Part shown: positions 1-6,337 of the stretch, one piece after another
How positions within the stretch are numbered: the stretch's first letter is position 1
How the letters are laid out: every line of letters starts with the position of its first letter
From: an uncultured Lachnospiraceae bacterium
GTDB taxonomy: Bacteria > Bacillota > Clostridia > Lachnospirales > Lachnospiraceae
Length of the DNA stretch: 41,037 nt
Assembly (NCBI GenBank): GCA_902779305.1
Contig: CACZBD010000023.1
Coordinates: forward strand, 1-41,037
Direction: 5' to 3'
Notes under the pieces: model-generated
The model's input: only the letters and a program-made list of their open reading frames with translations
Database searches by the model: none
What the model was told of the DNA's origin: nothing
Translations under genes and position numbers: made by a program

Positions 1-109
1 GAGTGAGATGGAATATAATAAACAGGTGATTTGATTCTCAACACAGATCTGGGGACACTTCTGTTTATTTATTTCCTACAATGAGTTTACGCTATCTATG
101 TTGCTTGTA

Positions 110-137
110 TTGACTTTTTCAGTGGATTTGGTATTAT
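110..137 (+). promoter_or_regulatory. Promoter of the DUF3800 gene and its leader
   Basis: A -35 TTGACT (110-115) and a -10 TATTAT (132-137) are separated by 16 bp. An overlapping TATAAT at 137-142 would give a 21-bp spacer and is less likely. Transcription would begin near 144-150, right at the 5' edge of the structured leader, so the RNA fold would occupy almost the whole 5' UTR. Confidence 0.6.
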
Positions 138-149
138 ATAATTAGTTGT

Positions 150-213
150 GGGCTGGTCGAGAGACCCAGGTCCAACCTATCGGTGGGCAGACTGTCCGCC
201 ATTTCTTTTTTTC
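150..213 (+). ncRNA. Structured 5' leader, candidate DUF3800-associated RNA motif
   Basis: Two hairpins can be drawn directly. The first is CTGGTC (153-158), GAGA tetraloop, GACCCAG (163-169, one bulged C), extended by GG 151-152 with CC 172-173. The second is GGTGGG (182-187) with TCCGCC (195-200) around a 7-nt loop. A pyrimidine run rich in T (202-213) follows the second hairpin and ends at the ribosome binding site AAGGA (214-218). Several conserved RNA motifs named after DUF3800 are known upstream of such genes. Which class this is, if any, cannot be decided without a covariance search. The second hairpin plus T-run could also act as an attenuator. Confidence 0.55.
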
Positions 214-223
214 AAGGAACGGC

Positions 224-901
224 ATGAAAAAATTAAGCATCTTTGTAGACGAATCTGGCGATTTTGGCCCCTATGCAAAGCATTCGCCCTTTTACATTAT
301 CACAATGATTCTCCATGATCAGAGTTCGGATATTTCCAACGATATCGCAAAGCTCAGCTCTGAGTTTATAAACCTGGGATACACGAACGATTTTGTCGTG
401 CACACCGGGCCACTTATTCGCAAAGAAGAAATATATTGCAATATGCCGCCAAACGACCGAAGAGCAATATTCTCAAAACTATTCTTTTTTACTCTCCGCG
501 CTGATATACAATATAAATCGTTTGTGTTTGACAAACGTCAATATAAAGATACGATGAAAATGGAAGCAACAATGGCTCGTGAATTATCCTTATTTATTAG
601 AATCAATCTTCAATTCTTTCAAAGTTTTGACAATATAATTCTTTATTATGATAATGGACAAAAACAGATTACTCGTATGCTGAATAATGTTTTAGCCACT
701 GAACTCACGGAATACGATGTTCGCCGAGTTTTCCCAAAAGACTATAAACTCTTTCAAGCTGCGGATCTGATTTGTACATTAGAACTGATTGATGCCAAAT
801 GCAAAGCTGGAGAGTTGACAAAATCAGAAATGGCCGTTTTTCATTCCAAACGCGATTTATACAAGCAATTTATCAGGCCCATAAAAAAGAAGGCGTTTTG
901 A
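224..901 (+). CDS. DUF3800 domain protein
   Basis: A protein of 225 aa, start ATG at 224 with AAGGA five bases upstream. An in-frame earlier start at 146 is rejected because it would translate the structured leader. The N-terminus carries the DUF3800 hallmark IFVDESGDFG, followed by alternating hydrophobic strands (YIITMILHD) and a late acidic motif (ILYYDNGQKQ), then FQAADLICTLE. Acidic residues at these places are the conserved core of the family, which resembles an RNase H/nuclease-like fold. The biochemical role is unproven; members occur near mobile and defence genes. It is the only plus-strand gene in the left 25 kb. A fragment of its coding sequence is repeated at 40205-40269. Confidence 0.85.
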   Translation: MKKLSIFVDESGDFGPYAKHSPFYIITMILHDQSSDISNDIAKLSSEFINLGYTNDFVVHTGPLIRKEEIYCNMPPNDRRAIFSKLFFFTLRADIQYKSFVFDKRQYKDTMKMEATMARELSLFIRINLQFFQSFDNIILYYDNGQKQITRMLNNVLATELTEYDVRRVFPKDYKLFQAADLICTLELIDAKCKAGELTKSEMAVFHSKRDLYKQFIRPIKKKAF

Positions 902-1096
902 CAAGGTTTTCCCGAGGATTAGACACAATTCCAATCAGCAAATTTGTAAAAAATAAATCAGCATAAAAATCGCAAGTCCAAATTTGAGGAGAAAAAAAAT
1001 CAGCAGCGAGTATGTCTCTCTTTCCTCCTTATAAATTCAGTGTTTTTTGCAACATATTTTTCGGTGATGCATGTTGCCTGTATAGGAAAATGCACA
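902..1096. other. Intergenic stretch with a repeated segment and an inverted repeat
   Basis: No gene is seen. Bases 1025-1060 recur at 40272-40307 with two mismatches. GCAACAT (1049-1055) and ATGTTGC (1071-1077) form an inverted repeat. The GCATGTTGC end also terminates both copies of the 87-bp repeat. No U-run follows in either direction, so it is not an obvious terminator. Confidence 0.5.
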
Positions 1097-1596
1097 TTAT
1101 TTCTTGATCCTAAAAAAATAGTGTTCCATATCCTCTCCGATTATATATGCCCCATTATTCAGCATAACCTTCTGAGAAGGAATATTGTCCTTATTCACAC
1201 GTAGATAGATCTCTTCTTCCGGAACAATCTCCTTTGCAATTTGAACTGTCAGTTCCAACCCTGCCGTTCCATAACCTTTCCCGCGTTTGTCTTTCCTGAT
1301 ACTGTAGCCAATATGTCCGGCACCTTTTTTCAGTGTTTCTGTCAGGTGATGCCTTATTCTGAATTCACCGACCAGACAGTCTCCATCCCACAAGTAATAA
1401 TATGTTTCCGGAACAAACCAATCTGGCATATCTACCGGATGCTCATATGAGATCAATGTCGGAAGAGCTTTTTCAATATACTCGTCATAGGCTATACCCG
1501 TATACGGATTCGTTAAACCATTTTCATCCGCGGGCAAGGTTGTCGTATATTCCCACTGCGCGTAGGCATCTCGCGTATTGATCTTACGTAATTCCA
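1097..1596 (-). CDS. GNAT family N-acetyltransferase
   Basis: The product is 166 aa when started at ATG 1596, which has GGAG about ten bases upstream. A longer in-frame TTG at 1618 overlaps that Shine-Dalgarno and is rejected. The acetyl-CoA binding signature is clear: GYSIRKDKRGKGYGT (R/Q-x-x-G-x-G/A type), preceded by the strand LVGEFRIRHH and followed by helix LELTVQIAKE. IYLRVNKDNIPSQKVMLNNGA is the usual distal part, where an asparagine residue precedes the ligand helix. It resembles the RimJ/RimL-like or COG3981 group. The substrate is unknown; roles from detoxification to protein N-acetylation fit the family. It stands alone, downstream of the brnT remnant. Confidence 0.88.
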
Positions 1597-1674
1597 TTTT
1601 TTCCAGTCTCCTTATCAAATATGCTTGTTGCTTAGCTCAATGCAGTGACTATCTCTTACTTTGTAACCCTGCAA

Positions 1675-1711
1675 ATAAAAAACACATCCGGGTCACAACG
1701 AATCTGAATGC
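1675..1711 (-). terminator. Hairpin terminator, repeat copy R4a
   Basis: On the minus strand GCATTCAGATTC pairs imperfectly with GACCCGGATGTG and is followed by TTTTTTATTT. It would end transcription coming from the brnT remnant. A sequence-related copy with a better-paired stem lies at 40159-40193. Confidence 0.55.
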
Positions 1712-1740
1712 GTTCTTATTGAAATAATACGGAAAGAAAC

Positions 1741-1803
1741 TTAATGTTTTTTTACATTTTTTCTATTCTTTTCTTCATCCCAGTCAAATGAAATATCCTT
1801 CAT
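1741..1803 (-). pseudogene. Truncated BrnT-type toxin start
   Basis: ATG at 1803 opens 20 codons ending KDISFDWDEEKNRKNVKKH, then TAA. BrnT (DUF497) toxins normally begin with exactly this kind of sequence (F-x-W-D-x-x-K-x-x-x-N-x-x-K-H-G-V-S-F). Here the codon expected for the glycine after KH is a stop, the next three codons still read VSF, and similarity then ends. It is best read as a decayed remnant of a BrnT/BrnA toxin-antitoxin module; no brnA is visible. It is too short to be functional. Confidence 0.6.
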
Positions 1804-1840
1804 AATTATATTATACATATAGTCAAGTTACAATTTAAAG

Positions 1841-1893
1841 CGGTTAGTGAGTGGTTAGTGTGAAATGAGAGAACGAGCGGATGCTATGTGGCG
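1841..1893. repeat. Dispersed repeats R2 (first copy) and R3 (partial)
   Basis: CGGTTAGTGAGTGGTTAGTG (1841-1860) recurs exactly at 8137-8156, and the flank GAAATGAGAG-ACG also matches. It is itself an imperfect direct repeat of GGTTAGTG. Bases 1873-1893 (core GGATGCTATGTGGCG) match the 3' part of the 87-bp repeat R3 with one mismatch. The unit sits directly after the traX stop codon. No coding content is seen. Confidence 0.7.
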
Positions 1894-1907
1894 TATGAAT
1901 ACGGTCC

Positions 1908-2645
1908 TCAGAACAAAATCGAAACATCTCCATACATTACAATTCTAATGATTCCGATAACAACCAGATGGGCCGGATAGTAAATATAGAAAAACCATTT
2001 CAGCCATTTGGCTTTTCCTCTCTCTCCGTTATACCGCTTCATAAGAGGATATACCAGGATAACAAACAATTCTATGATTCCATGTATTTTGTTGACGAAG
2101 AAAAACGACACTACGGCATACAGCAGAACCCAGATCATCATAGTGATCGTCTGTTTTTTCAGATCCCCGCGATGTCTGTATATGCCCAGAATCGCCAACA
2201 CAGCGATACAACTCCAGTCCGCCGGAAAGGCACTCCATACCAGAACAAAGATCAGAATATGTTTCAGTACTTTGTATCTGAACTCCGTATCCTGGATCCA
2301 CAGCACCAGTACTGCTACAAACAGCGGGTACATAACGCTTGTCTGATTAAAGACACCTGTTTTAAGCGGAATAAAATTGATACCGAAAGCGAAACAATAC
2401 GCAAAATGTGAGATGACGGCAAAGATGCCAAGTCTCAGCAGATATTTCTTTATATTATGCGTATAATGATAGCCCTCTGCGATAAAGAACCACATGATCG
2501 GAGCGGTCAGCCTCCCAATAACATGTAACGCAATCGGAAGAGGCTGTGCCGGAAACGATGGATAGAACAAATCGGTAACATGATCTATCGTCATGGCTAC
2601 AATTGCGATGATTTTCAGATGATTGGAGTTTAATTTCTTTTCCAT
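1908..2645 (-). CDS. traX: TraX family membrane protein
   Basis: The protein is 245 aa with about seven hydrophobic segments. TraX (PF05857) features: N-terminal NSNHLKIIAIVAMTIDH, then HVIGRLTAPIMWFFIAEGYHYT and a C-terminal YYPAHLVVIGIIRI. In the F plasmid TraX N-acetylates pilin, but most clostridial TraX proteins are chromosomal, lie outside conjugation operons and have no assigned substrate; acylation of a surface or extracellular molecule is a reasonable inference. It starts 10 bp after the VOC gene and ends the AbiE-like operon. No pilin or conjugation gene is present in the window. Confidence 0.88.
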   Translation of the reverse strand: MEKKLNSNHLKIIAIVAMTIDHVTDLFYPSFPAQPLPIALHVIGRLTAPIMWFFIAEGYHYTHNIKKYLLRLGIFAVISHFAYCFAFGINFIPLKTGVFNQTSVMYPLFVAVLVLWIQDTEFRYKVLKHILIFVLVWSAFPADWSCIAVLAILGIYRHRGDLKKQTITMMIWVLLYAVVSFFFVNKIHGIIELFVILVYPLMKRYNGERGKAKWLKWFFYIYYPAHLVVIGIIRIVMYGDVSILF

Positions 2646-2655
2646 CTTTAAAACT

Positions 2656-3015
2656 TTATTCCATTTTATGAACAGGTGCTGTTATTTCAATATGGTTTCC
2701 TTCGGAATCAACAAATTCCGCCACCCAGTTGCCTTTGATCCGGGTTAGTGGAAAGCACACTTCTTTCCCATCAAGCTTTTCCTTAAGAACATCAACATTG
2801 TCAACACTAACACTCGGTAGACAATTACTCCCGAAAGCATGCTCTTCTTTCATGTTCTGATATGCAAACAATCCGAATCGAAATCCTTTAATATCAAATA
2901 CACTGTATGTTCCGTCATACTCAGTAACAGGCTTATCAAAAAATGATTCATAGAATTGAATAGCACGTTTCATATCCTTCACGCATATGTAAAGTGAATC
3001 GATTTTACAATTCAT
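2656..3015 (-). CDS. VOC (glyoxalase/bleomycin-resistance-like) family protein
   Basis: A 119-aa single-domain protein. It has the VOC start SLYICVKDMKRAIQFYESFF, a central VFDIKGFRFGLFAY strand, and the C-terminal FVDSEGNHIEI, which is the family D-x-E-G-N-x-I-E signature carrying a metal-ligand glutamate. Members bind or transform small molecules (glyoxalase, dioxygenase, antibiotic sequestration), and nothing here identifies the ligand. Its ATG overlaps the end of the nucleotidyltransferase gene by 11 nt, so it is translated from the same mRNA. Its presence in an AbiE-like operon is unusual and may reflect operon accretion. Confidence 0.8.
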   Translation of the reverse strand: MNCKIDSLYICVKDMKRAIQFYESFFDKPVTEYDGTYSVFDIKGFRFGLFAYQNMKEEHAFGSNCLPSVSVDNVDVLKEKLDGKEVCFPLTRIKGNWVAEFVDSEGNHIEITAPVHKME

Positions 3016-3769
3016 AGCTATCCTCCAAAAATAACTCTCTCAAACGTTCCTTGACTTCTTCTGTTGTTACACCATAATTGATCAGCGTATTTACATCGAA
3101 TGGGTCTGTATTCAGGGAATCAACAAATGTCCGGACATCCTGCCGAACCGTTTCCGGAAGTTCTGCCGGTCTTTCAACGGTCAGTTCTACAATGATTCTG
3201 AGAATATCTTTTTTATGCTTTTTAAACTCGGATGAATGGATCGTTTCACCGGAATCCCTTCTTGCTTTCAGATCCAGATAAGCCTTTGCCTTAAACAAAA
3301 TCAAATAAGCAGGCCGCAATACTGACATTGTGTTAACGACTTGTCTCCCTTCCAGAAGAATTCGATAATAATCTTCGTTTAGAAGGATTGCGGATAGGCT
3401 GGATATCTCATCATCAATATGAACAGGCGTCAGAACCAAATCCGCAGGCGGTTCAAAATCTGTTCTCGCGAACAGTTCGATCATCCTCGGATAATCCGGT
3501 TTTTGAGGGTCAGTAAACCGAAAGAACTGTGGTTTCCCACTCGAAGTTGCCCTATGCTCATATTGTCCATCGTCGATAAACGACCATAGCTTTCTTCCAA
3601 ATTCCGGAGTTAAAGCTTCAACGATCAAGACTATATCAAGATCTTTTGTGGCGCGGAACGAGGCCGAATTGTCAGAAAAACAAATGTCACAAGCCGTGCC
3701 TCCGATAAGAACGTATTTATCGTCATCTCCTTCAAAATATGCTCTGAAGGTTTCAAGTCCGCCTACCAT
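3005..3769 (-). CDS. AbiEii-like nucleotidyltransferase (putative toxin)
   Basis: A protein of 254 aa. The nucleotidyltransferase signature is visible: YVLIGGTACDI (GG at residues 23-24) followed by RATKDLDIVL (R39, T41, D43, D45), the usual GG-x(n)-R-x-T-x-D-x-D arrangement that coordinates metal and NTP. The rest is helical and ends with the acidic tail FLEDSYEL. In the AbiE type IV toxin-antitoxin systems the AbiEii partner is a GTP-binding nucleotidyltransferase toxin, and related toxins modify tRNA. The start overlaps the upstream regulator by 7 nt, implying translational coupling. It is a divergent member, so the toxin role is inferred from motif plus partner. Confidence 0.75.
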   Translation of the reverse strand: MVGGLETFRAYFEGDDDKYVLIGGTACDICFSDNSASFRATKDLDIVLIVEALTPEFGRKLWSFIDDGQYEHRATSSGKPQFFRFTDPQKPDYPRMIELFARTDFEPPADLVLTPVHIDDEISSLSAILLNEDYYRILLEGRQVVNTMSVLRPAYLILFKAKAYLDLKARRDSGETIHSSEFKKHKKDILRIIVELTVERPAELPETVRQDVRTFVDSLNTDPFDVNTLINYGVTTEEVKERLRELFLEDSYEL

Positions 3770-4710
3770 ACATGATCCTCCAACATTTCATCTACCGCGC
3801 TTTCCACTCTCGGATCCGACAACTCATTCTCGATACTAAGCAGAACGCTCAGTGGATCTTGAACATTCTTCCTGATCGGATCCAAATAGTACCCTACTTC
3901 AAGAACAACGCATCCGATTCTTTCTCCCTTTGCTGCTTCTTTGTTTTGGAATACACATTTTTCTTTCAAATCTTTCTTTAAAACAGCATATGTCGGATAA
4001 TCATTATCAGAAAGCATTGAATACTCAGAAAGGGCAGATATTCCAGCCATCTCACATAATTGAAGATCGTCCAGCAAACAAAACCTGCGTATAACAGGGT
4101 CCCGCATAAACGGTCTGATCCTCTCCCAAATAATTTTTTTCTCACCCTTCATGGTTATGGCTCTGCTTTTACCTTTGGAATCCATAACCGCAATGTCGAT
4201 ATACTCGATCTCATCAAAAGATTTACTGACAGCCATCTTTGAAACATTCAGTTTCTCCGCAATATATGTTACTGTCGCTTTCTCGTATGCATCATATAGT
4301 CCGTCAAGAAGAATCTTTTGAGTCAGATAGGAAATCCTGTATACAGGTTTCAGTTCTCTTTGTTTATTTCCGGAAAGCAAGATGCCAAGGAAGGGAAGGT
4401 ATACCTCTTTGTCTTTTATGACAAATGGGATACCTTCCTCCTGCATTCTTTCTTTTGCATAGAAATTGCTATTATGTAAAAATAAAGCACACTTCTGTCC
4501 GGTACTGATCTCAACCTGTGCACGATTCTTTCTAAGTTGGGGCAATCCAATCACACTCCTGGGTTCTATCGCAACCCAGGAAACACCGTTGGTCTCAATC
4601 TCATATCCTTTGTATTGACCCTTGAAAAATAACGGCAATGACTTGAATAACGACGGGGCATCCGTTATCTTCACATCCATATGAAGCACATTTTCCAAGT
4701 ATTCTCTCAA
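3763..4710 (-). CDS. AbiEi-like winged-helix regulator (putative antitoxin)
   Basis: A protein of 315 aa, likely starting at TTG 4710; the next in-frame ATG (4680) has no better ribosome binding site. Residues about 143-172 (KATVTYIAEKLNVSKMAVSK) read as a winged helix-turn-helix. N-terminal residues 40-110 are beta-rich. It is paired with and overlaps the nucleotidyltransferase by 7 nt, the arrangement of antitoxin AbiEi with toxin AbiEii. AbiEi proteins are autorepressors that bind inverted repeats in their promoters, and a perfect inverted repeat lies over the predicted transcription start here (4725-4755). AbiEi is known to counteract its toxin in trans without stable binding; that remains inference here. 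Confidence 0.68.
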   Translation of the reverse strand: MREYLENVLHMDVKITDAPSLFKSLPLFFKGQYKGYEIETNGVSWVAIEPRSVIGLPQLRKNRAQVEISTGQKCALFLHNSNFYAKERMQEEGIPFVIKDKEVYLPFLGILLSGNKQRELKPVYRISYLTQKILLDGLYDAYEKATVTYIAEKLNVSKMAVSKSFDEIEYIDIAVMDSKGKSRAITMKGEKKIIWERIRPFMRDPVIRRFCLLDDLQLCEMAGISALSEYSMLSDNDYPTYAVLKKDLKEKCVFQNKEAAKGERIGCVVLEVGYYLDPIRKNVQDPLSVLLSIENELSDPRVESAVDEMLEDHVW

Positions 4711-4724
4711 GTTAACACACTTTC

Positions 4725-4755
4725 TGATTTGTAAATCATTTTAGTTTACAAATCA
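4725..4755 (-). promoter_or_regulatory. Inverted-repeat operator of the AbiE-like operon
   Basis: TGATTTGTAAA (4725-4735) and TTTACAAATCA (4745-4755) are a perfect 11-bp inverted repeat with a 9-bp spacer, beginning directly after the -10 element and covering the predicted transcription start. This is the geometry of an autorepressor site, and the obvious binder is the wHTH protein encoded next. Confidence 0.75.
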
Positions 4756-4784
4756 AATATAGCATCTATTTCAAGATAATTCAA
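4756..4784 (-). promoter_or_regulatory. Promoter of the AbiE-like/VOC/traX operon
   Basis: On the minus strand TTGAAT (4784-4779) and TATATT (4761-4756) are separated by 17 bp. The start site would fall near 4749, inside the inverted repeat. Confidence 0.7.
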
Positions 4785-4796
4785 CTGTATATCTAA

Positions 4797-4906
4797 GATT
4801 CCGCTACGAGCTGCGCGAAAGTTCTGAGGACTCAGACAAGGAAAAGACCCGAACGAATGCTTGCATTCAAGTTCGGGTCTTTTTCGTTGGCTGTTGGACG
4901 AAGTCC
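4797..4906. repeat. R1-hairpin element, copy 1
   Basis: The box CCGCTACGAGCTGCGCGAAA (4801-4820) recurs exactly at 8221-8240. It is followed by a small CTGAG/CTCAG hairpin, then the long stem at 4842-4883 capped by GAATGC-TT-GCATTC, and finally GGAC-GAA-GTCC (4896-4906). The order of parts is the same as in copy 2. No coding potential is seen. Confidence 0.7.
4842..4884 (-). terminator. Strong bidirectional terminator after higBA
   Basis: AAAAGACCCGAAC (4842-4854) pairs perfectly with GTTCGGGTCTTTT (4871-4883), with an inner GAATGC/GCATTC stem at the apex. A/T runs flank both sides, so it can work for minus-strand higBA transcripts and in the other direction. Confidence 0.8.
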
Positions 4907-4925
4907 CGCAATGAAAAAATCGAAG

Positions 4926-5219
4926 CTAAACATTTTTTCTGATCGAGAGAGAATACCCCATTGAATGCAGGTATCTGATAATTGTCTCAATCGTACCACT
5001 TGCTCCTTTCTCCATTCGGCTGACTGCCTGCTGGGACAGACCGGTTCTACGGCTTATGTCTTTTTGCGTGAGTGCTTCAGCCTTTCGTGCATCAATCAGT
5101 TCCTGTTTGAAGGCCATTTCTGCCTTGAATATCTCATGCTGTCTGCGGAGTTCATCATCTTCCGTAATAAGTTCTTCAATTATCTTCTTCTCTTTAACAC
5201 TGTCTCTTTTTTCCAACAT
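4926..5219 (-). CDS. higA: HigA-type XRE antitoxin
   Basis: A protein of 97 aa. A long N-terminal charged helix (residues about 5-45) is followed by a compact XRE helix-turn-helix: ARKAEALTQKDISRRTGLSQQAVSRMEKG. It starts 10 bp after the toxin gene, the toxin-first order typical of higBA. It should neutralise the toxin and repress the promoter at 5577-5605, where a short palindrome sits between -35 and -10. The strong terminator at 4842-4884 ends the module, so it is independent of the downstream AbiE-like operon. Confidence 0.85.
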   Translation of the reverse strand: MLEKRDSVKEKKIIEELITEDDELRRQHEIFKAEMAFKQELIDARKAEALTQKDISRRTGLSQQAVSRMEKGASGTIETIIRYLHSMGYSLSIRKNV

Positions 5220-5229
5220 AACTGCCGCC

Positions 5230-5559
5230 TCACTTAATCAGGCCCTCGCGCTTAGCACGTTTTATCGCCTTTTCAAGTTCCTGTTTTTCAGCTTTCCCTT
5301 TTTGTTTTTTACATATATGAAGGAACGCCACTCCATTTTTATCTATGATCACATACATGATTCGATTCTGTGACGCTTTGATCTCCCAGAGTTTTCCATT
5401 TAATTGCCGTGTATTTAGTTTTTCAAATGCATCCAGACCCGACTCTTCAATTTCATTTCGAATATCATATAATTCAAGACGTTCCGCTTTGGGAAGAGCA
5501 TCAATATATTGGGTTATTATATTCTTGCCGCCTGTGGTCGTATAATCGTATATTGTCAT
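5230..5559 (-). CDS. higB: HigB-type toxin (phage Gp49-like, RelE superfamily)
   Basis: A protein of 109 aa. The C-terminal half has the Gp49-like/HigB pattern: LNGKLWEIKASQNRIMYVI followed by FLHICKKQKGKAEKQELEKA, with basic residues in the positions used by RelE-fold mRNA interferases. The start ATG at 5559 has a GAGGG-type site upstream. Toxins of this family cleave mRNA on the ribosome. It forms an operon with the XRE antitoxin, under its own promoter. The orphan-looking RNA ligase/kinase operon lies directly upstream on the same strand. Confidence 0.87.
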   Translation of the reverse strand: MTIYDYTTTGGKNIITQYIDALPKAERLELYDIRNEIEESGLDAFEKLNTRQLNGKLWEIKASQNRIMYVIIDKNGVAFLHICKKQKGKAEKQELEKAIKRAKREGLIK

Positions 5560-5576
5560 ACGAATTCTTCCCTCAT

Positions 5577-5605
5577 AGGATACATCATTATTGATGTTGT
5601 GTCAA
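5577..5605 (-). promoter_or_regulatory. higBA promoter with internal palindrome
   Basis: On the minus strand TTGACA (5605-5600), a 17-bp spacer and TATCCT (5582-5577). The spacer contains CATCA-ATAA-TGATG (5583-5596), an inverted repeat placed where a HigA dimer would block RNA polymerase. Confidence 0.72.
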
Positions 5606-5626
5606 TCTGTCAGCGCCTGCATAACT

Positions 5627-6337
5627 TCACGAAAAGCCATCCTTTTTCATGTAAGCAGGAATTTCACCGCTTTCATCTATGCGGATCATCTCCCTGCGGA
5701 ACAGGGTCTGAATTGTATACCCCGTTTTCTGATAGATAGCATTAGCCTTATCCAGTGCATCCTCATCTAACTCGAACGATATGGTTGATTCTTCCGCCCT
5801 GGTAATTTTCTCAAAACGGGGATACAGATCTGTAAGAAACTCCGCTCTTTTCATTACAAAATGATACTCTCCCTGATCCGTTTCCATTTGATCCAAAAAA
5901 ATGTCCCAATATCCGATAAAAACATTTAGGAAGTCCGTTGTATTCCCTCTCTCTTTATATCTACGCTCATACTCATCTTTCGCATTCCGCTCGGGATAAC
6001 AAAGGATATATGGAATTTTCTCTTTACGTAACGCATTTAAAACAGGGATAATCGGGGGAATGATCACATATCTGTTCTCATTATATTGGTTCACCACAGC
6101 CTTTATATAGTTTTCAGGCCACTCATCCCGAAGTTGTAGATTGATATCCGCTTTCTTACCTTCTGTTTCCTCATATGACAGGATCCCATCAGGTAAATTG
6201 TATTTGTATGGCATACATACGAAATCAACGGAATCATATACTGTTTTCGCAAATCTCGTTTTGCCGGTACCGGCATGTGCTGCTATGATCATGATACCCA
6301 TCCATCCGACTTCGAAAAACAAGTCTAGTTTTTTCAC
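5627..6337 (-). CDS. P-loop kinase-like protein fused to a RelB/DinJ-like domain
   Basis: A protein of 236 aa starting at GTG 6337, which overlaps the RNA ligase stop by 4 nt; inner ATGs at residues 13 and 16 are alternatives. The Walker A motif is AHAGTGKT (residues 20-27). RRYKERGN (125-132) resembles the basic lid of nucleotide or polynucleotide kinases. Residues about 184-232 (TISFELDEDALDKANAIYQK, then GYTIQTLFRR and GEIPAYM) match the ribbon-helix-helix layout of RelB/DinJ antitoxins. A 5'-end RNA kinase partner for the ligase is an attractive inference, but a nucleotide kinase cannot be excluded. A kinase-like domain joined to an antitoxin-like domain is unusual. Higher-order role unknown. 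Confidence 0.65.
   Translation of the reverse strand: MKKLDLFFEVGWMGIMIIAAHAGTGKTRFAKTVYDSVDFVCMPYKYNLPDGILSYEETEGKKADINLQLRDEWPENYIKAVVNQYNENRYVIIPPIIPVLNALRKEKIPYILCYPERNAKDEYERRYKERGNTTDFLNVFIGYWDIFLDQMETDQGEYHFVMKRAEFLTDLYPRFEKITRAEESTISFELDEDALDKANAIYQKTGYTIQTLFRREMIRIDESGEIPAYMKKDGFS

Noticed and set aside
146..223. N-terminal extension of the DUF3800 protein from 146
   Set aside because: It would translate the structured leader, and the start at 224 has a proper ribosome site and the family's normal N-terminus.
2029..2301. 90-codon minus-strand frame inside traX
   Set aside because: It is a different frame within the clearly coding TraX gene and shows no family resemblance.
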